A stretch of DNA of 61,732 bases from JALSHZ01 sp964614535 (GTDB lineage: Bacteria > Pseudomonadota > Gammaproteobacteria > UWMA-0217), in the NCBI GenBank assembly GCA_964614535.1, contig CAZTOZ010000068.1, forward strand, positions 1-61,732, in the 5' to 3' direction. The position numbers were made by a program, and so were the translations under genes. The notes under the pieces are model-generated. The model ran no database searches. It was not told the DNA's origin and was given only the letters and a program-made list of their open reading frames with translations. Shown here piece after piece: positions 34,256 to 42,512 of the stretch. How positions within the stretch are numbered: the first letter of the stretch is position 1; every line of letters begins with the position of its first letter.

Positions 34256-34810
34256 CTGCACCTCTCCAACCAGTTCCTGATCGCCATGCCGAACCTGGCG
34301 GATCCGAACTTTTCGGAGACGCTGACGCTGATCTGTGAACACAACGACGACGGCGCCCTCGGCTTCGTCGTCAACCGTCCCGCCGGCATCCCGCTGTCCG
34401 ACCTGCTGGAGCAGCAGGGCATGACTTTCACGCCCACCCCTGGCGTCACCGACGTCATGCTCTATCAAGGGGGGCCGGTCGACATCGACCGCGGCTTCAT
34501 CCTCCACAGTCCGGAGAAATCCTGGGCCACGACGATGAAGGTCAGCGACGACTTCGCCATCACCTCGTCACGGGACATCATCGAAGCGACACTGCGTGGC
34601 GAAGGCCCGGCCGAGATCATGTACCTGCTCGGCTACGCGGGCTGGGCCCCCGGCCAGCTGGAACAGGAGATGAAAGAGAACGCCTGGCTGACAACACAGG
34701 CCAATGCCGACATCGTCTTTCACACGCCGGTGGAGCAACGCTGGCGCAAGGCCGCAGGCCAGCTCGGCATCGATCTGAGCCTGCTCAACGCCGACGCGGG
34801 CCACGCCTGA
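34256..34810 (+). CDS. yqgE: YqgE/AlgH family protein, probable CTG start
   Basis: A 184-residue YqgE/AlgH (DUF179) protein, function not settled (AlgH was first linked to alginate regulation in Pseudomonas). The family N-terminus LSNQFLIAMPNLADPNF is encoded upstream of the first ATG (34286). No ATG, GTG or TTG is in frame between it and the end of tonB. CTG at 34256 lies 6 bases after GGAGG (34245-34249) and is therefore proposed as start. Other family segments: ICEHNDDGALGFVVNRPAG, QGGPVDIDRGFILHS and LLGYAGWAPGQLEQEM. It overlaps the operon spacing of tonB (2 bases) and precedes ruvX by 5 bases. Confidence 0.88.
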   Translation: MHLSNQFLIAMPNLADPNFSETLTLICEHNDDGALGFVVNRPAGIPLSDLLEQQGMTFTPTPGVTDVMLYQGGPVDIDRGFILHSPEKSWATTMKVSDDFAITSSRDIIEATLRGEGPAEIMYLLGYAGWAPGQLEQEMKENAWLTTQANADIVFHTPVEQRWRKAAGQLGIDLSLLNADAGHA

Positions 34811-34815
34811 CCGGC

Positions 34816-35250
34816 ATGACCCCGGCACGCGTCCTCGCCTTCGACTTCGGCAAGCGGCGCATCGGCATCGCGCTCGGCAACACCCTGACCGGCACCGCCA
34901 GCCCGCTCGACACCATCAGCTACCACCACCCCGAGATCCCGTGGCGCGCCATCGACGAGCTGGTCGCCAACTGGACGCCAACACGCCTGCTGCTGGGGCT
35001 GCCAAAGCTCGGCGACGGCAGCACCAGCGCCATGGAGGCACCCATCCGCGCTTTCGCCCGGCAACTGCAAAAACGCTATGATACGCCGGTCGATTTCGTC
35101 GACGAGGCCTTCACCTCACGCGAGGCGGCTGCGCGACTGAAACAACAACGCCGGCAGGGCCGCCGGCAGAAGGTGAAAAAACGCGAGATCGACCGGCAGG
35201 CCGCCGCCATCATCGTTGAAATCTGGCTGGAGAACCAAGGTGCAACATAA
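34816..35250 (+). CDS. ruvX: RuvX/YqgF, putative pre-16S rRNA nuclease
   Basis: A 144-residue RNase H-fold protein. The N-terminal strand carries the acidic residue in VLAFDFGKRRIGIALG, followed by LLLGLPKLGDG and the C-terminal VDEAFTSREA and EIDRQAAAIIVEIWLE, which contribute further acidic active-site residues. Family members mature the 5' end of 16S rRNA and were earlier annotated as Holliday junction resolvases. It lies between yqgE and pyrR as in most gammaproteobacteria; the last 11 bases overlap pyrR. Confidence 0.95.
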   Translation: MTPARVLAFDFGKRRIGIALGNTLTGTASPLDTISYHHPEIPWRAIDELVANWTPTRLLLGLPKLGDGSTSAMEAPIRAFARQLQKRYDTPVDFVDEAFTSREAAARLKQQRRQGRRQKVKKREIDRQAAAIIVEIWLENQGAT

Positions 35251-35746
35251 CGTCCTCGACGCCGAATGGCTGGTGCAGCAGGTGGCCACCGAGCTCAAAC
35301 GTTACTGCAACGAAAAGAAGCTCGCCGATGCCGCCATCGTCGGCATCCATACCGGCGGCGTCTGGGTGGCGCAGCGCCTGCACCGGCTGCTCGACATCAC
35401 CACCCCACTGGGCACGCTGGACATCAACTTCTACCGCGACGACTTCAGCCGCAAGGGGCTGCACCCGGTGGTCCACCCCTCCAACCTGCCCTTCGACGTG
35501 GAAGGCCGCGACATCCTGCTGGTGGACGACGTGCTCCACACCGGCCGCACCGTGCGCGCGGCGATGAACGAGCTGTTCGACTATGGCCGCCCCGCCAGCA
35601 TCCACCTGATCGTGCTGGTCGAACGCAATGGCCGCGAGCTGCCGATCCAGGCCGACATCTGCGGCCACCGGCTGGTGCTGGCGCCCGAGCAGCACATCAA
35701 GCTGGGCGGACCGGAACCGCTGACACTGGAAATTCAGGCACTATGA
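35240..35746 (+). CDS. pyrR: PyrR, uracil phosphoribosyltransferase/pyr regulator homologue
   Basis: A 168-residue type I phosphoribosyltransferase with the PRPP loop ILLVDDVLHTGRTVRAAM and the N-terminal AIVGIHTGGVWVAQRL typical of PyrR. In Bacillus PyrR is an RNA-binding attenuator; in Pseudomonas it can act on pyr expression differently. I see no PyrR-type anti-antiterminator in the leader here, because the gene is embedded in an operon. GTG at 35240 is preceded by GGAG at 7 bases and overlaps ruvX by 11 bases. The stop overlaps the pyrB ATG (ATGA). Confidence 0.94.
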   Translation: MQHNVLDAEWLVQQVATELKRYCNEKKLADAAIVGIHTGGVWVAQRLHRLLDITTPLGTLDINFYRDDFSRKGLHPVVHPSNLPFDVEGRDILLVDDVLHTGRTVRAAMNELFDYGRPASIHLIVLVERNGRELPIQADICGHRLVLAPEQHIKLGGPEPLTLEIQAL

Positions 35747-36738
35747 ACAACAACATGCAGCCAGGACCGCTGCCAGCGTCGATGCAGCTGACCGAGGATG
35801 GCCGGCTCCGGCATTTCCTCACCATCGAGGGGCTGCCCGCCACCCTGCTGACGGAGATTCTCGACGTGGCCGAGTCGTTCACCGCAGTGGCCACACAGCC
35901 GGTGAAAAAGGTGCCGTTGCTGCGCGGCAAGACCATCTTCAACCTCTTCTTCGAGCCGAGCACCCGCACCCGCACCACCTTCGAGCTGGCCGCCAAACGA
36001 CTCTCCGCCGACGTGATGAACATGAACATCAGCACCTCGGCCACCACCAAGGGCGAAAGCCTGCTCGACACTCTGCGCAATCTGGAGGCGATGTACAGCG
36101 ACATGTTCATCGTCCGCCATGCCAACAGTGGCGCGGCGCAACTGATCGCCCAACACGTCGCCCCCCATGTCAGCGTCATCAATGCCGGCGACGGCCGCCA
36201 TGCCCATCCGACCCAGGCGATGCTCGATGTCTTCACGATCCGCCGCCACAAGCCGGACCTCACCGCGCTGCGGGTGGCCATCGTCGGCGACATCCTCCAC
36301 TCCCGGGTGGCGCGTTCACAGATCCACGCACTCAACACCCTCAATACCGGCGAGGTGCGGGTCGTTGCTCCAAAGACGCTGCTGCCGGAAGAGGTCGAGC
36401 AGCTCGGCGTCCAGGTCCATCACTCGATGGCCGAAGGGCTGGACGGGGTCGACGTGGTGATCATGCTGCGGCTGCAACGCGAACGGATGACCAGCGCGCT
36501 GCTGCCCAGCGAACACGAGTTCTACCGCCTCTACGGGCTCACCGAGGAGACGCTCTCCTACGCCAAGCCCGACGCCATCGTCATGCACCCCGGACCGGCC
36601 AACCGGGGCGTCGAGATCGCCTCGACAGTGGCCGACGGCCCGCAGTCGGTGATTCTCGAACAGGTGAGCAACGGCCTCGCGATACGCATGGCGGTGATGT
36701 CGATGTGCCTGGGCGCCAGCGGAGGAAACAACGGATGA
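35743..36738 (+). CDS. pyrB: Aspartate carbamoyltransferase catalytic subunit, Pseudomonas type
   Basis: A 331-residue ATCase catalytic chain (carbamoyl phosphate + aspartate to carbamoyl-aspartate in pyrimidine synthesis). Motifs: FEPSTRTRTTFE (STRTR at 73-77), ATTKGESLLDTLRNL, FIVRHANSG, AGDGRHAHPTQAMLD and MLRLQRERM. About 20 extra N-terminal residues precede the E. coli start region. In Pseudomonas such an extension contacts the inactive dihydroorotase partner and contributes to nucleotide regulation. No pyrI regulatory chain is present. Both ends overlap their neighbours (pyrR and pyrC'), supporting a stoichiometric complex. Confidence 0.96.
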   Translation: MNNNMQPGPLPASMQLTEDGRLRHFLTIEGLPATLLTEILDVAESFTAVATQPVKKVPLLRGKTIFNLFFEPSTRTRTTFELAAKRLSADVMNMNISTSATTKGESLLDTLRNLEAMYSDMFIVRHANSGAAQLIAQHVAPHVSVINAGDGRHAHPTQAMLDVFTIRRHKPDLTALRVAIVGDILHSRVARSQIHALNTLNTGEVRVVAPKTLLPEEVEQLGVQVHHSMAEGLDGVDVVIMLRLQRERMTSALLPSEHEFYRLYGLTEETLSYAKPDAIVMHPGPANRGVEIASTVADGPQSVILEQVSNGLAIRMAVMSMCLGASGGNNG

Positions 36739-38021
36739 ACACCGCCATCGTCAATGGTCGCATCGTCGATCCCGCCAACGGCATCGACACCATCACCTCG
36801 ATCTTCATCAGTGACGATCGCATCGAACACGTCGGCACCGAGCCCCCGCCCGGCTTCGAGGCCGAGCAACGGATCGACGCCACCGGCCACTGGGTCATCC
36901 CGGGGCTGGTGGATCTCTCCGCCCGGCTCGGCGAGCCGGGTTTCGAATACAAGGCGGACATCGACTCCGAAAGCCTGGCGGCCGTCTCCGCCGGGATCAC
37001 CACACTGTGCTGCCCGCCCGACACCTCTCCCGTCATCGACGCCCCCGCCGAGATCGAGTTCATCGAACAGCGGCAGGACGAGGTGGGGCTGGCGCGCATC
37101 CGGGTCATCGCCGCGCTGACCCAGGGCCTGGCCGGCAAGCAATTGTCGGAGATGGCAGCGCTGAAGGCAGCCGGCTGCGTCGGCGTCAGCAATGTGTTCC
37201 ACCCCATGGCCAGCGGCAACGTCACCCGCAGCGCACTGGCCTACGCCGCCAGTCACGGCCTGACGGTCTTCATCCATCCCGAGGATCGGGATCTGACCAA
37301 CGACGGCTGCATCCACGAGGGTGCCGTGGCCACACGGCTGGGGCTGCCGGCGGTGCCGGAAGCCGCCGAGACCTCCGCCATCGGCTACCTGTTGCCGATC
37401 ATCCAGCTCACCGGTGCCCGGGTACACTTCTGCCGCCTCTCCACCGCCGCCGGAATGAACATGGTGCGCCGCGCCCGCACCGACGGCCTGCCGGTCACCG
37501 CCGACGTCTGCGCTCACCAGCTCTTTCTCACCGAGATGGACGCGGCCGACTTCAATCCGCTGTGCCATACCCGCCCGCCACTGCGCACCCAACGGGACAA
37601 GGCAGCATTGCGCAAGGGACTGACGGAAAACGGCATCGACGCCATCTGCTCCGACCACCAGCCCCATGAGCTGGACGCGAAGCTGGCACCGTTCGCGGTC
37701 ACCGAGCCGGGCATCTCGGCATTGGAGACGCTGCTGCCACTGACGTTGCGGCTGGTGGAAGAGGGGGTGCTGTCGCTGTCACAGGCCATCGCCCAGGTCA
37801 CCTGCAACCCGGCGCGCATTCTGGGGCAACACGACCTGGGCCATCTGGGGACAGGTGCCGCCGCCGATGTCTGCATCGTCGACCCCGCGGCGGAGTGGGA
37901 ATGCGAGCCAAGACGGTTCCGCAGCCGCGGCAAGAACTCCCCCTTCGCCGGCTGGCCGTTCAGGGGCCGGGTGACGCATACCTTCGTCGGCGGCGAACTG
38001 GTCTACGGGTCAGCGCCCTGA
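36735..38021 (+). CDS. pyrC': Dihydroorotase-like PyrC', probably catalytically inactive
   Basis: A 428-residue dihydroorotase homologue (amidohydrolase fold). The metal-binding motif VDxHxHxREPG of active enzymes is degenerate: residues 59-69 read VDLSARLGEPG, so both zinc histidines and the Arg are replaced (Ser62, Arg64, Gly66). His181 (FIHPED) and Asp307 (SDHQPH) remain. This matches PyrC' of Pseudomonas, a non-catalytic subunit needed for assembly of the PyrB dodecamer. An active dihydroorotase must then be encoded elsewhere. The ATG overlaps the pyrB stop (ATGA). It ends 31 bases from the convergent ATPase gene. Confidence 0.93.
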   Translation: MNTAIVNGRIVDPANGIDTITSIFISDDRIEHVGTEPPPGFEAEQRIDATGHWVIPGLVDLSARLGEPGFEYKADIDSESLAAVSAGITTLCCPPDTSPVIDAPAEIEFIEQRQDEVGLARIRVIAALTQGLAGKQLSEMAALKAAGCVGVSNVFHPMASGNVTRSALAYAASHGLTVFIHPEDRDLTNDGCIHEGAVATRLGLPAVPEAAETSAIGYLLPIIQLTGARVHFCRLSTAAGMNMVRRARTDGLPVTADVCAHQLFLTEMDAADFNPLCHTRPPLRTQRDKAALRKGLTENGIDAICSDHQPHELDAKLAPFAVTEPGISALETLLPLTLRLVEEGVLSLSQAIAQVTCNPARILGQHDLGHLGTGAAADVCIVDPAAEWECEPRRFRSRGKNSPFAGWPFRGRVTHTFVGGELVYGSAP

Positions 38022-38052
38022 CAGGCCGCCAGCGGCACGAAGGGGCCGCAGC

Positions 38053-39279
38053 TCAGCTCCGCTTGCGCCCGGTGATGGCCGTCTCCGACAACGGCTTCAA
38101 GTCGTCCAGCGGCGACGACATCTCCTGTGGCGCCGCGGCCGACCGTGGCTTCTGCGTTTTATCGAGGCCGGTATAGACGATATCCTGCAGCGCCGGGGTT
38201 TCCGTGGTCGGATCGGAGACGCCGCCACCGAAATTCATCCGCCACTCCAGGTTGTTACGCGAATCGGCGTTGGCCAGCGCTTCCTCGCGGCTGATCTTGC
38301 CTTCCTGCCACAGCGACAGCAGGGACTGGTCGAAAGTCTGCATGCCCACCGACGACGACTTCTCCATCACCTCCTTGATGTCACCCACCTGCCCCTTGTA
38401 GATCAGTTCGGCAATGAATGGGGTGTTGATGAGGATCTCCACCGCCGGCACGCGCTGCCCGTCGAGACCCATCACGAGCCGCTGCGAGGCGATACAGCGC
38501 AGATTGAGGGAGAGATCCTGCAACACCCGGCCGCGGGCATCCTCCGGGAACAGCCCGACGATCCGGTCCAGCGCCTGGTTGGCATTGACCGCATGGAGGG
38601 TGGAGAGGACCAGGTGGCCGGTGTCGGCAAAGCTGAGGGCTGCCTCCATCGTCTCGTGGTCGCGGATCTCCCCCACCATAATGACGTCGGGTGCCTCGCG
38701 CATCGCTTCACGCAGCGCATTTTCATAACTGAGGGTGTCGATCCCCACCTCGCGCTGGCCGACGATGGACTTGGCGTGGCTGAAGGCGAACTCGATCGGA
38801 TCCTCGATGGTGAGGATGTGGCCCGCCATATTGCGGTTGCGGTGCTCGATCATCGCCGCCAGCGTCGTGGACTTGCCGGTGCCGGTGGCGCCGACCACCA
38901 GCACCAGGCCGCTCTTCTGCATCACCTGATCCTGCAGCACCAGCGGCATCGACAGCGCTTCGAGGCTGCGGATATTGGAGCTGACGTAGCGGATGACCAG
39001 CGAGACTTCACCCCGCTGATAGTAGATGTTGACCCGGAATCGCCCAACGTCGTGAATCGGCAGGCCGATGTTCATCTCCAGGTTCTTTTCGAATTCGGCC
39101 TGCTGTTCCGGCGTCATCAGCTCCCAGGCCACGGCCTTGGTCACGCCGGGTTTGAGCGGTTTTTCGGAGATGGGCACCATCTCGCCATTGAGCTTCATGC
39201 TCAGGCGCGCGCCCGTGGTCATGTAGAGGTCGGAGGCCCCCTTTTCGGCCATGAACCGCAGATAGCTTTCGATCTTCAT
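38053..39279 (-). CDS. Third PilT/PilU-type pilus ATPase
   Basis: A 408-residue hexameric-type secretion ATPase of the PilT/PilU family. Walker A GATGTGKST lies at 130-138, Asp-box TIEDPIEF follows, Walker B region DVIMVGEIRD and His box HLVLSTLHAVN are all present, so it should hydrolyse ATP. It lacks the PilT C-terminal AIRxLIRE motif (FIAELIYKGQVGD instead) and ends in a 45-residue low-complexity tail. It resembles PilU more than PilT but is clearly distinct from the adjacent pilU. As last gene of pilT-pilU-this gene it could be an accessory retraction motor. 45 bases separate it from pilU. Confidence 0.9.
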   Translation of the reverse strand: MKIESYLRFMAEKGASDLYMTTGARLSMKLNGEMVPISEKPLKPGVTKAVAWELMTPEQQAEFEKNLEMNIGLPIHDVGRFRVNIYYQRGEVSLVIRYVSSNIRSLEALSMPLVLQDQVMQKSGLVLVVGATGTGKSTTLAAMIEHRNRNMAGHILTIEDPIEFAFSHAKSIVGQREVGIDTLSYENALREAMREAPDVIMVGEIRDHETMEAALSFADTGHLVLSTLHAVNANQALDRIVGLFPEDARGRVLQDLSLNLRCIASQRLVMGLDGQRVPAVEILINTPFIAELIYKGQVGDIKEVMEKSSSVGMQTFDQSLLSLWQEGKISREEALANADSRNNLEWRMNFGGGVSDPTTETPALQDIVYTGLDKTQKPRSAAAPQEMSSPLDDLKPLSETAITGRKRS

Positions 39280-39324
39280 TCTCTTCTCGTCCTTGAGACG
39301 GTGATGCCGCCACCGTTGCCGGCG

Positions 39325-40485
39325 TCACAGGGTGTGATCGTCCTGGGTATCGAGCAGCTCGATCTTGTCGGTGCCCTCGAAGATGTCGTTGGTCTTGGCC
39401 CGACTGCTCTCCAGCTTGATCCGCAGCCGCAGGTCGTTGACCGAATCGGCATTGCGCAACGCCTCGCGGTAGTCGATGACACCAGCCTCGAACAGATCGA
39501 ACAGCGCCTGATCGAAGGTGCGCATGCCAAGCTCGGTGGAATTCTTGATCAGCTCCTTCAGATCGTGGACGCGCCCCTGCAGAATCAGGTCCGCCATCAA
39601 TGGTGAGTTGATCATCACCTCCACCGCCGGCACCCGCCCTTCCCCGTCCATGCGACGCACCAGACGCTGGGACATGATGCCCCGCAGGTTGAGCGACAGG
39701 TCCATCAACAGCTGACTACGCCGCTCCTCGGGAAAGAAGTTGATGATCCGGTCCAGCGCCTGGTTGGTGCTGTTGGCATGCAGCGTCGAGACGCAGAGAT
39801 GGCCGGTCTCGGCGAAGGCGATGGCGTACTCCATCGTCTCGCGGTCGCGGATCTCTCCCAGCAGAATCACATCCGGCGCCTGCCGCAGTGTGTTCTTCAG
39901 CGCCACCTGGTAAGAGGCGGTATCGATGCCGATCTCCCGCTGGGTGACGATACAGCCCCGATGCTCGTGAACGAACTCGATCGGGTCTTCGATGGTGATG
40001 ATATGCCCCTGGCTGTGCTCGTTGCGGTGACCGATCAGTGCCGCCAGCGTGCTCGACTTGCCGGAGCCGGTGGCGCCGACCACCAGCACCAGCCCCCGCT
40101 TGGACATGGCGATATCCCGCAGGATCGGCGGCAACTGCAGCTCCTCGATCGTCGGAATCGTGGTGCGGATGGTCCGTAGCACCATCGCATAGCTGTTTTT
40201 TTGCATGAAGGCGCTGATCCGGAAGCGCTGCAGGCCCGGCACGGTGATGGCGAAATTGCTCTCCTGCGTCTCCTCGAATTCCCGCAGTTGACGATCGCTC
40301 ATGATCGACCGCACCAGCAGCTCGGTATGGCTCGGCGTCAGCGGTTGTTCGGTCAGATGGGTGACCACGCCGTCGATCTTGATGCTCGGGGGCGCGCCCG
40401 GCGTGACGAAGAGATCGGAACCTCCCCGCTCCACCATGGCACGCAACAGATCGTTGATGAAACCGACTGCCTTGTCTCTATCCAT
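39325..40485 (-). CDS. pilU: PilU, accessory pilus retraction ATPase
   Basis: A 386-residue ATPase with Walker A GATGSGKSS (137-145), TIEDPIEFVHEHRGCIVTQRE, ALKNTLRQAPDVILLGEIRD and FAETGHLCVSTLHANS. These segments and the C-terminal MADLILQGRVHDLKELI match Pseudomonas PilU, the PilT-dependent retraction ATPase. It lies 22 bases downstream of pilT and should be cotranscribed with it. Confidence 0.94.
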   Translation of the reverse strand: MDRDKAVGFINDLLRAMVERGGSDLFVTPGAPPSIKIDGVVTHLTEQPLTPSHTELLVRSIMSDRQLREFEETQESNFAITVPGLQRFRISAFMQKNSYAMVLRTIRTTIPTIEELQLPPILRDIAMSKRGLVLVVGATGSGKSSTLAALIGHRNEHSQGHIITIEDPIEFVHEHRGCIVTQREIGIDTASYQVALKNTLRQAPDVILLGEIRDRETMEYAIAFAETGHLCVSTLHANSTNQALDRIINFFPEERRSQLLMDLSLNLRGIMSQRLVRRMDGEGRVPAVEVMINSPLMADLILQGRVHDLKELIKNSTELGMRTFDQALFDLFEAGVIDYREALRNADSVNDLRLRIKLESSRAKTNDIFEGTDKIELLDTQDDHTL

Positions 40486-40507
40486 CTCCGCTCACCATCC
40501 GGGTTGG

Positions 40508-41545
40508 TTATGTCAGCGAGTCGGGATTGATGGCGTACTTCTTCGCCTCGTCCCGGGTGATCATGGCGGTGCCGAGCAATTGCTTGAGGCTCTGGTCGAG
40601 CGTCTGCATCCCATCCTTCTGACCGGTCTGGATGGCCGAATACATCTGCGCCACCTTGTTTTCCCGGATCAGGCTGCGGATGGCCGGCGTACCGATCATG
40701 ATCTCGTGGGCCGCCACGCGGCCACCGCCGATCTTTTTCAGCAGTGTCTGCGAGATGACCGCCCGCAGCGATTCCGACAGCATGGTCCGCACCATCGCCT
40801 TCTCGTCGGCGGGAAAGACATCGACGACCCGGTCGATGGTCTTGGCCGCCGACGTGGTATGGAGCGTACCGAATACCAGGTGACCGGTCTCGGCGGCCGT
40901 CAACGCCAGGCGGATCGTCTCCAGATCCCGCATCTCGCCGACCAGAATCGTGTCGGGGTCCTCCCGCAGCGCGGAACGCAGCGCCTCATCGAAACCGAGG
41001 GTGTCGCGATGCACCTCCCGCTGGTTGACGAGACAGTTCTGCGACTGGTGTACGAATTCGATCGGATCCTCGATGGTGAGGATATGGCCATACTCGTTCT
41101 TGTTTTTATAGTCGATCATCGCCGCCAGCGTGGTCGATTTACCGGAACCGGTCGGCCCGGTCACCAGCACCAGGCCGCGGGGCAACGAGGCAATCTGTTC
41201 GAACACCTTGGGCGCGCCGAGCTGCTCCAGCGTCAACACCTCGGAAGGGATGGTGCGAAAGACGGCGCCGGCGCCACGATCCTGGTTGAAAGCATTGACC
41301 CGGAAACGGGCCAGCTCCTTGACCTCGAACGAGAAATCGGTCTCCAGCTTCTCCTCGAACTCCTTGCGCTGGGCATCGTTCATGATGTCGTAGATCATCG
41401 CGTGCACCTGCTTGTGGGTGAGCGCGGGCATGTTGAGACGGCGGATATCGCCATCGATGCGGATCATCGGCGGCAGCCCTGCCGAGAGGTGGAGGTCGGA
41501 GGCGTTGTTTTTGACACCGAACGCCAGGAGTTGGGTAATATCCAT
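40508..41545 (-). CDS. pilT: PilT, type IV pilus retraction ATPase
   Basis: A 345-residue retraction ATPase. MDITQLLAFGVKNNASDLHLSAG at the start is the classic PilT N-terminus, so ATG 41545 is chosen over an upstream in-frame start at 41584. Walker A GPTGSGKST lies at 130-138, followed by TIEDPIEFVH, Walker B region DTILVGEMRDLETI and His box HLVFGTLHTTSA. The AIRSLIRE motif required for retraction is present near the C-terminus. It acts at the inner-membrane platform to depolymerise pilin. First gene of the pilT-pilU-third-ATPase operon, divergent from yggS. Confidence 0.97.
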   Translation of the reverse strand: MDITQLLAFGVKNNASDLHLSAGLPPMIRIDGDIRRLNMPALTHKQVHAMIYDIMNDAQRKEFEEKLETDFSFEVKELARFRVNAFNQDRGAGAVFRTIPSEVLTLEQLGAPKVFEQIASLPRGLVLVTGPTGSGKSTTLAAMIDYKNKNEYGHILTIEDPIEFVHQSQNCLVNQREVHRDTLGFDEALRSALREDPDTILVGEMRDLETIRLALTAAETGHLVFGTLHTTSAAKTIDRVVDVFPADEKAMVRTMLSESLRAVISQTLLKKIGGGRVAAHEIMIGTPAIRSLIRENKVAQMYSAIQTGQKDGMQTLDQSLKQLLGTAMITRDEAKKYAINPDSLT

Positions 41546-41720
41546 ATCAAACAAATTCCCGTAGAGTCGCGGCCATGGTAGCAAGTCGGATGCCGGGAAT
41601 CATCGCGGCACCGACCGAACCAGCCTTTCTTTCGATATAGCAGGGCGATGGACGCAACGCCGCGCTACAGAGCACACGATTGTTTCAGCGTTCGCCCCAA
41701 CACCACATGAGCGGGTTCAC

Positions 41721-42455
41721 ATGACATCTGACGCCATTTGTCGACGGCTGGGCAAAATCACCGATGACATCCGCCGGTTGGAACAACGATTCGACCGCCC
41801 CGGCGACAGCGTCGCGCTGATCGCCGTCAGCAAGACCAAGCCGGTATCGATGATTCGCGCGGCGATCTCCTGCGGCCAGCGCCGCTTTGGCGAAAACTAT
41901 GCCCAGGAGCTGCATGAGAAGGCCACGGCGCTTGCCGGTACCGCCACCGAATGGCACTTCATCGGCCCGATCCAGAGCAACAAGACCCGGCTGATCGCCG
42001 CCCATGCCCACTGGGTCCACGGCGTCGACCGTATCAAGATCGCCCGCCGGCTGGCGGCACAACGCCCCGACCACCTTCCGGCCTTGAATATCTGCCTGCA
42101 AGTCAATATAGATGGGGAAGCCGGCAAATCCGGCGTCTCGCCGGAGGCGCTGCCCGAGCTGGCCGATGCGGTGGCCCAGATCGACGGCATCGTGCTGCGC
42201 GGACTGATGTGCATTCCAAGACCACGACAGGGTTTCGAGGCACAACGGGCGCCTTTCGCACGGCTGCGCCGCGCCATGGCGGAACTGAACGACAACGGAT
42301 TTGCGCTCGACACCCTTTCCATGGGAATGTCGGGCGACTACGCTGCGGCGATCGCCGAGGGTGCGACCATGGTCCGCATCGGCACCGCCATCTTCGGTGA
42401 ACGAAGCCGGCCGCACGTCGAAAAACGCCCGGTCGACACGCCACGACAGCGATGA
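41721..42455 (+). CDS. yggS: YggS/PROSC, pyridoxal-phosphate homeostasis protein
   Basis: A 244-residue single-domain TIM-barrel PLP-binding protein. The PLP lysine is Lys38 in LIAVSKTKPV; other family motifs are RRFGENYAQEL, EWHFIGPIQSNKTR, CLQVNIDGEAGKSG and LSMGMSGDYAAAIAEGATMVRIGTAIFG (shown in parts). It has no known enzymatic activity and buffers PLP. It begins the yggS-proC-yggT-yggU cluster, in the usual gammaproteobacterial place next to pilT. Confidence 0.96.
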   Translation: MTSDAICRRLGKITDDIRRLEQRFDRPGDSVALIAVSKTKPVSMIRAAISCGQRRFGENYAQELHEKATALAGTATEWHFIGPIQSNKTRLIAAHAHWVHGVDRIKIARRLAAQRPDHLPALNICLQVNIDGEAGKSGVSPEALPELADAVAQIDGIVLRGLMCIPRPRQGFEAQRAPFARLRRAMAELNDNGFALDTLSMGMSGDYAAAIAEGATMVRIGTAIFGERSRPHVEKRPVDTPRQR

Positions 42456-42512
42456 TGGCGTACCACCGGCACTTCCGGTCACCGGACCGCTTTCAACGAC
42501 AAGGCATCGACA

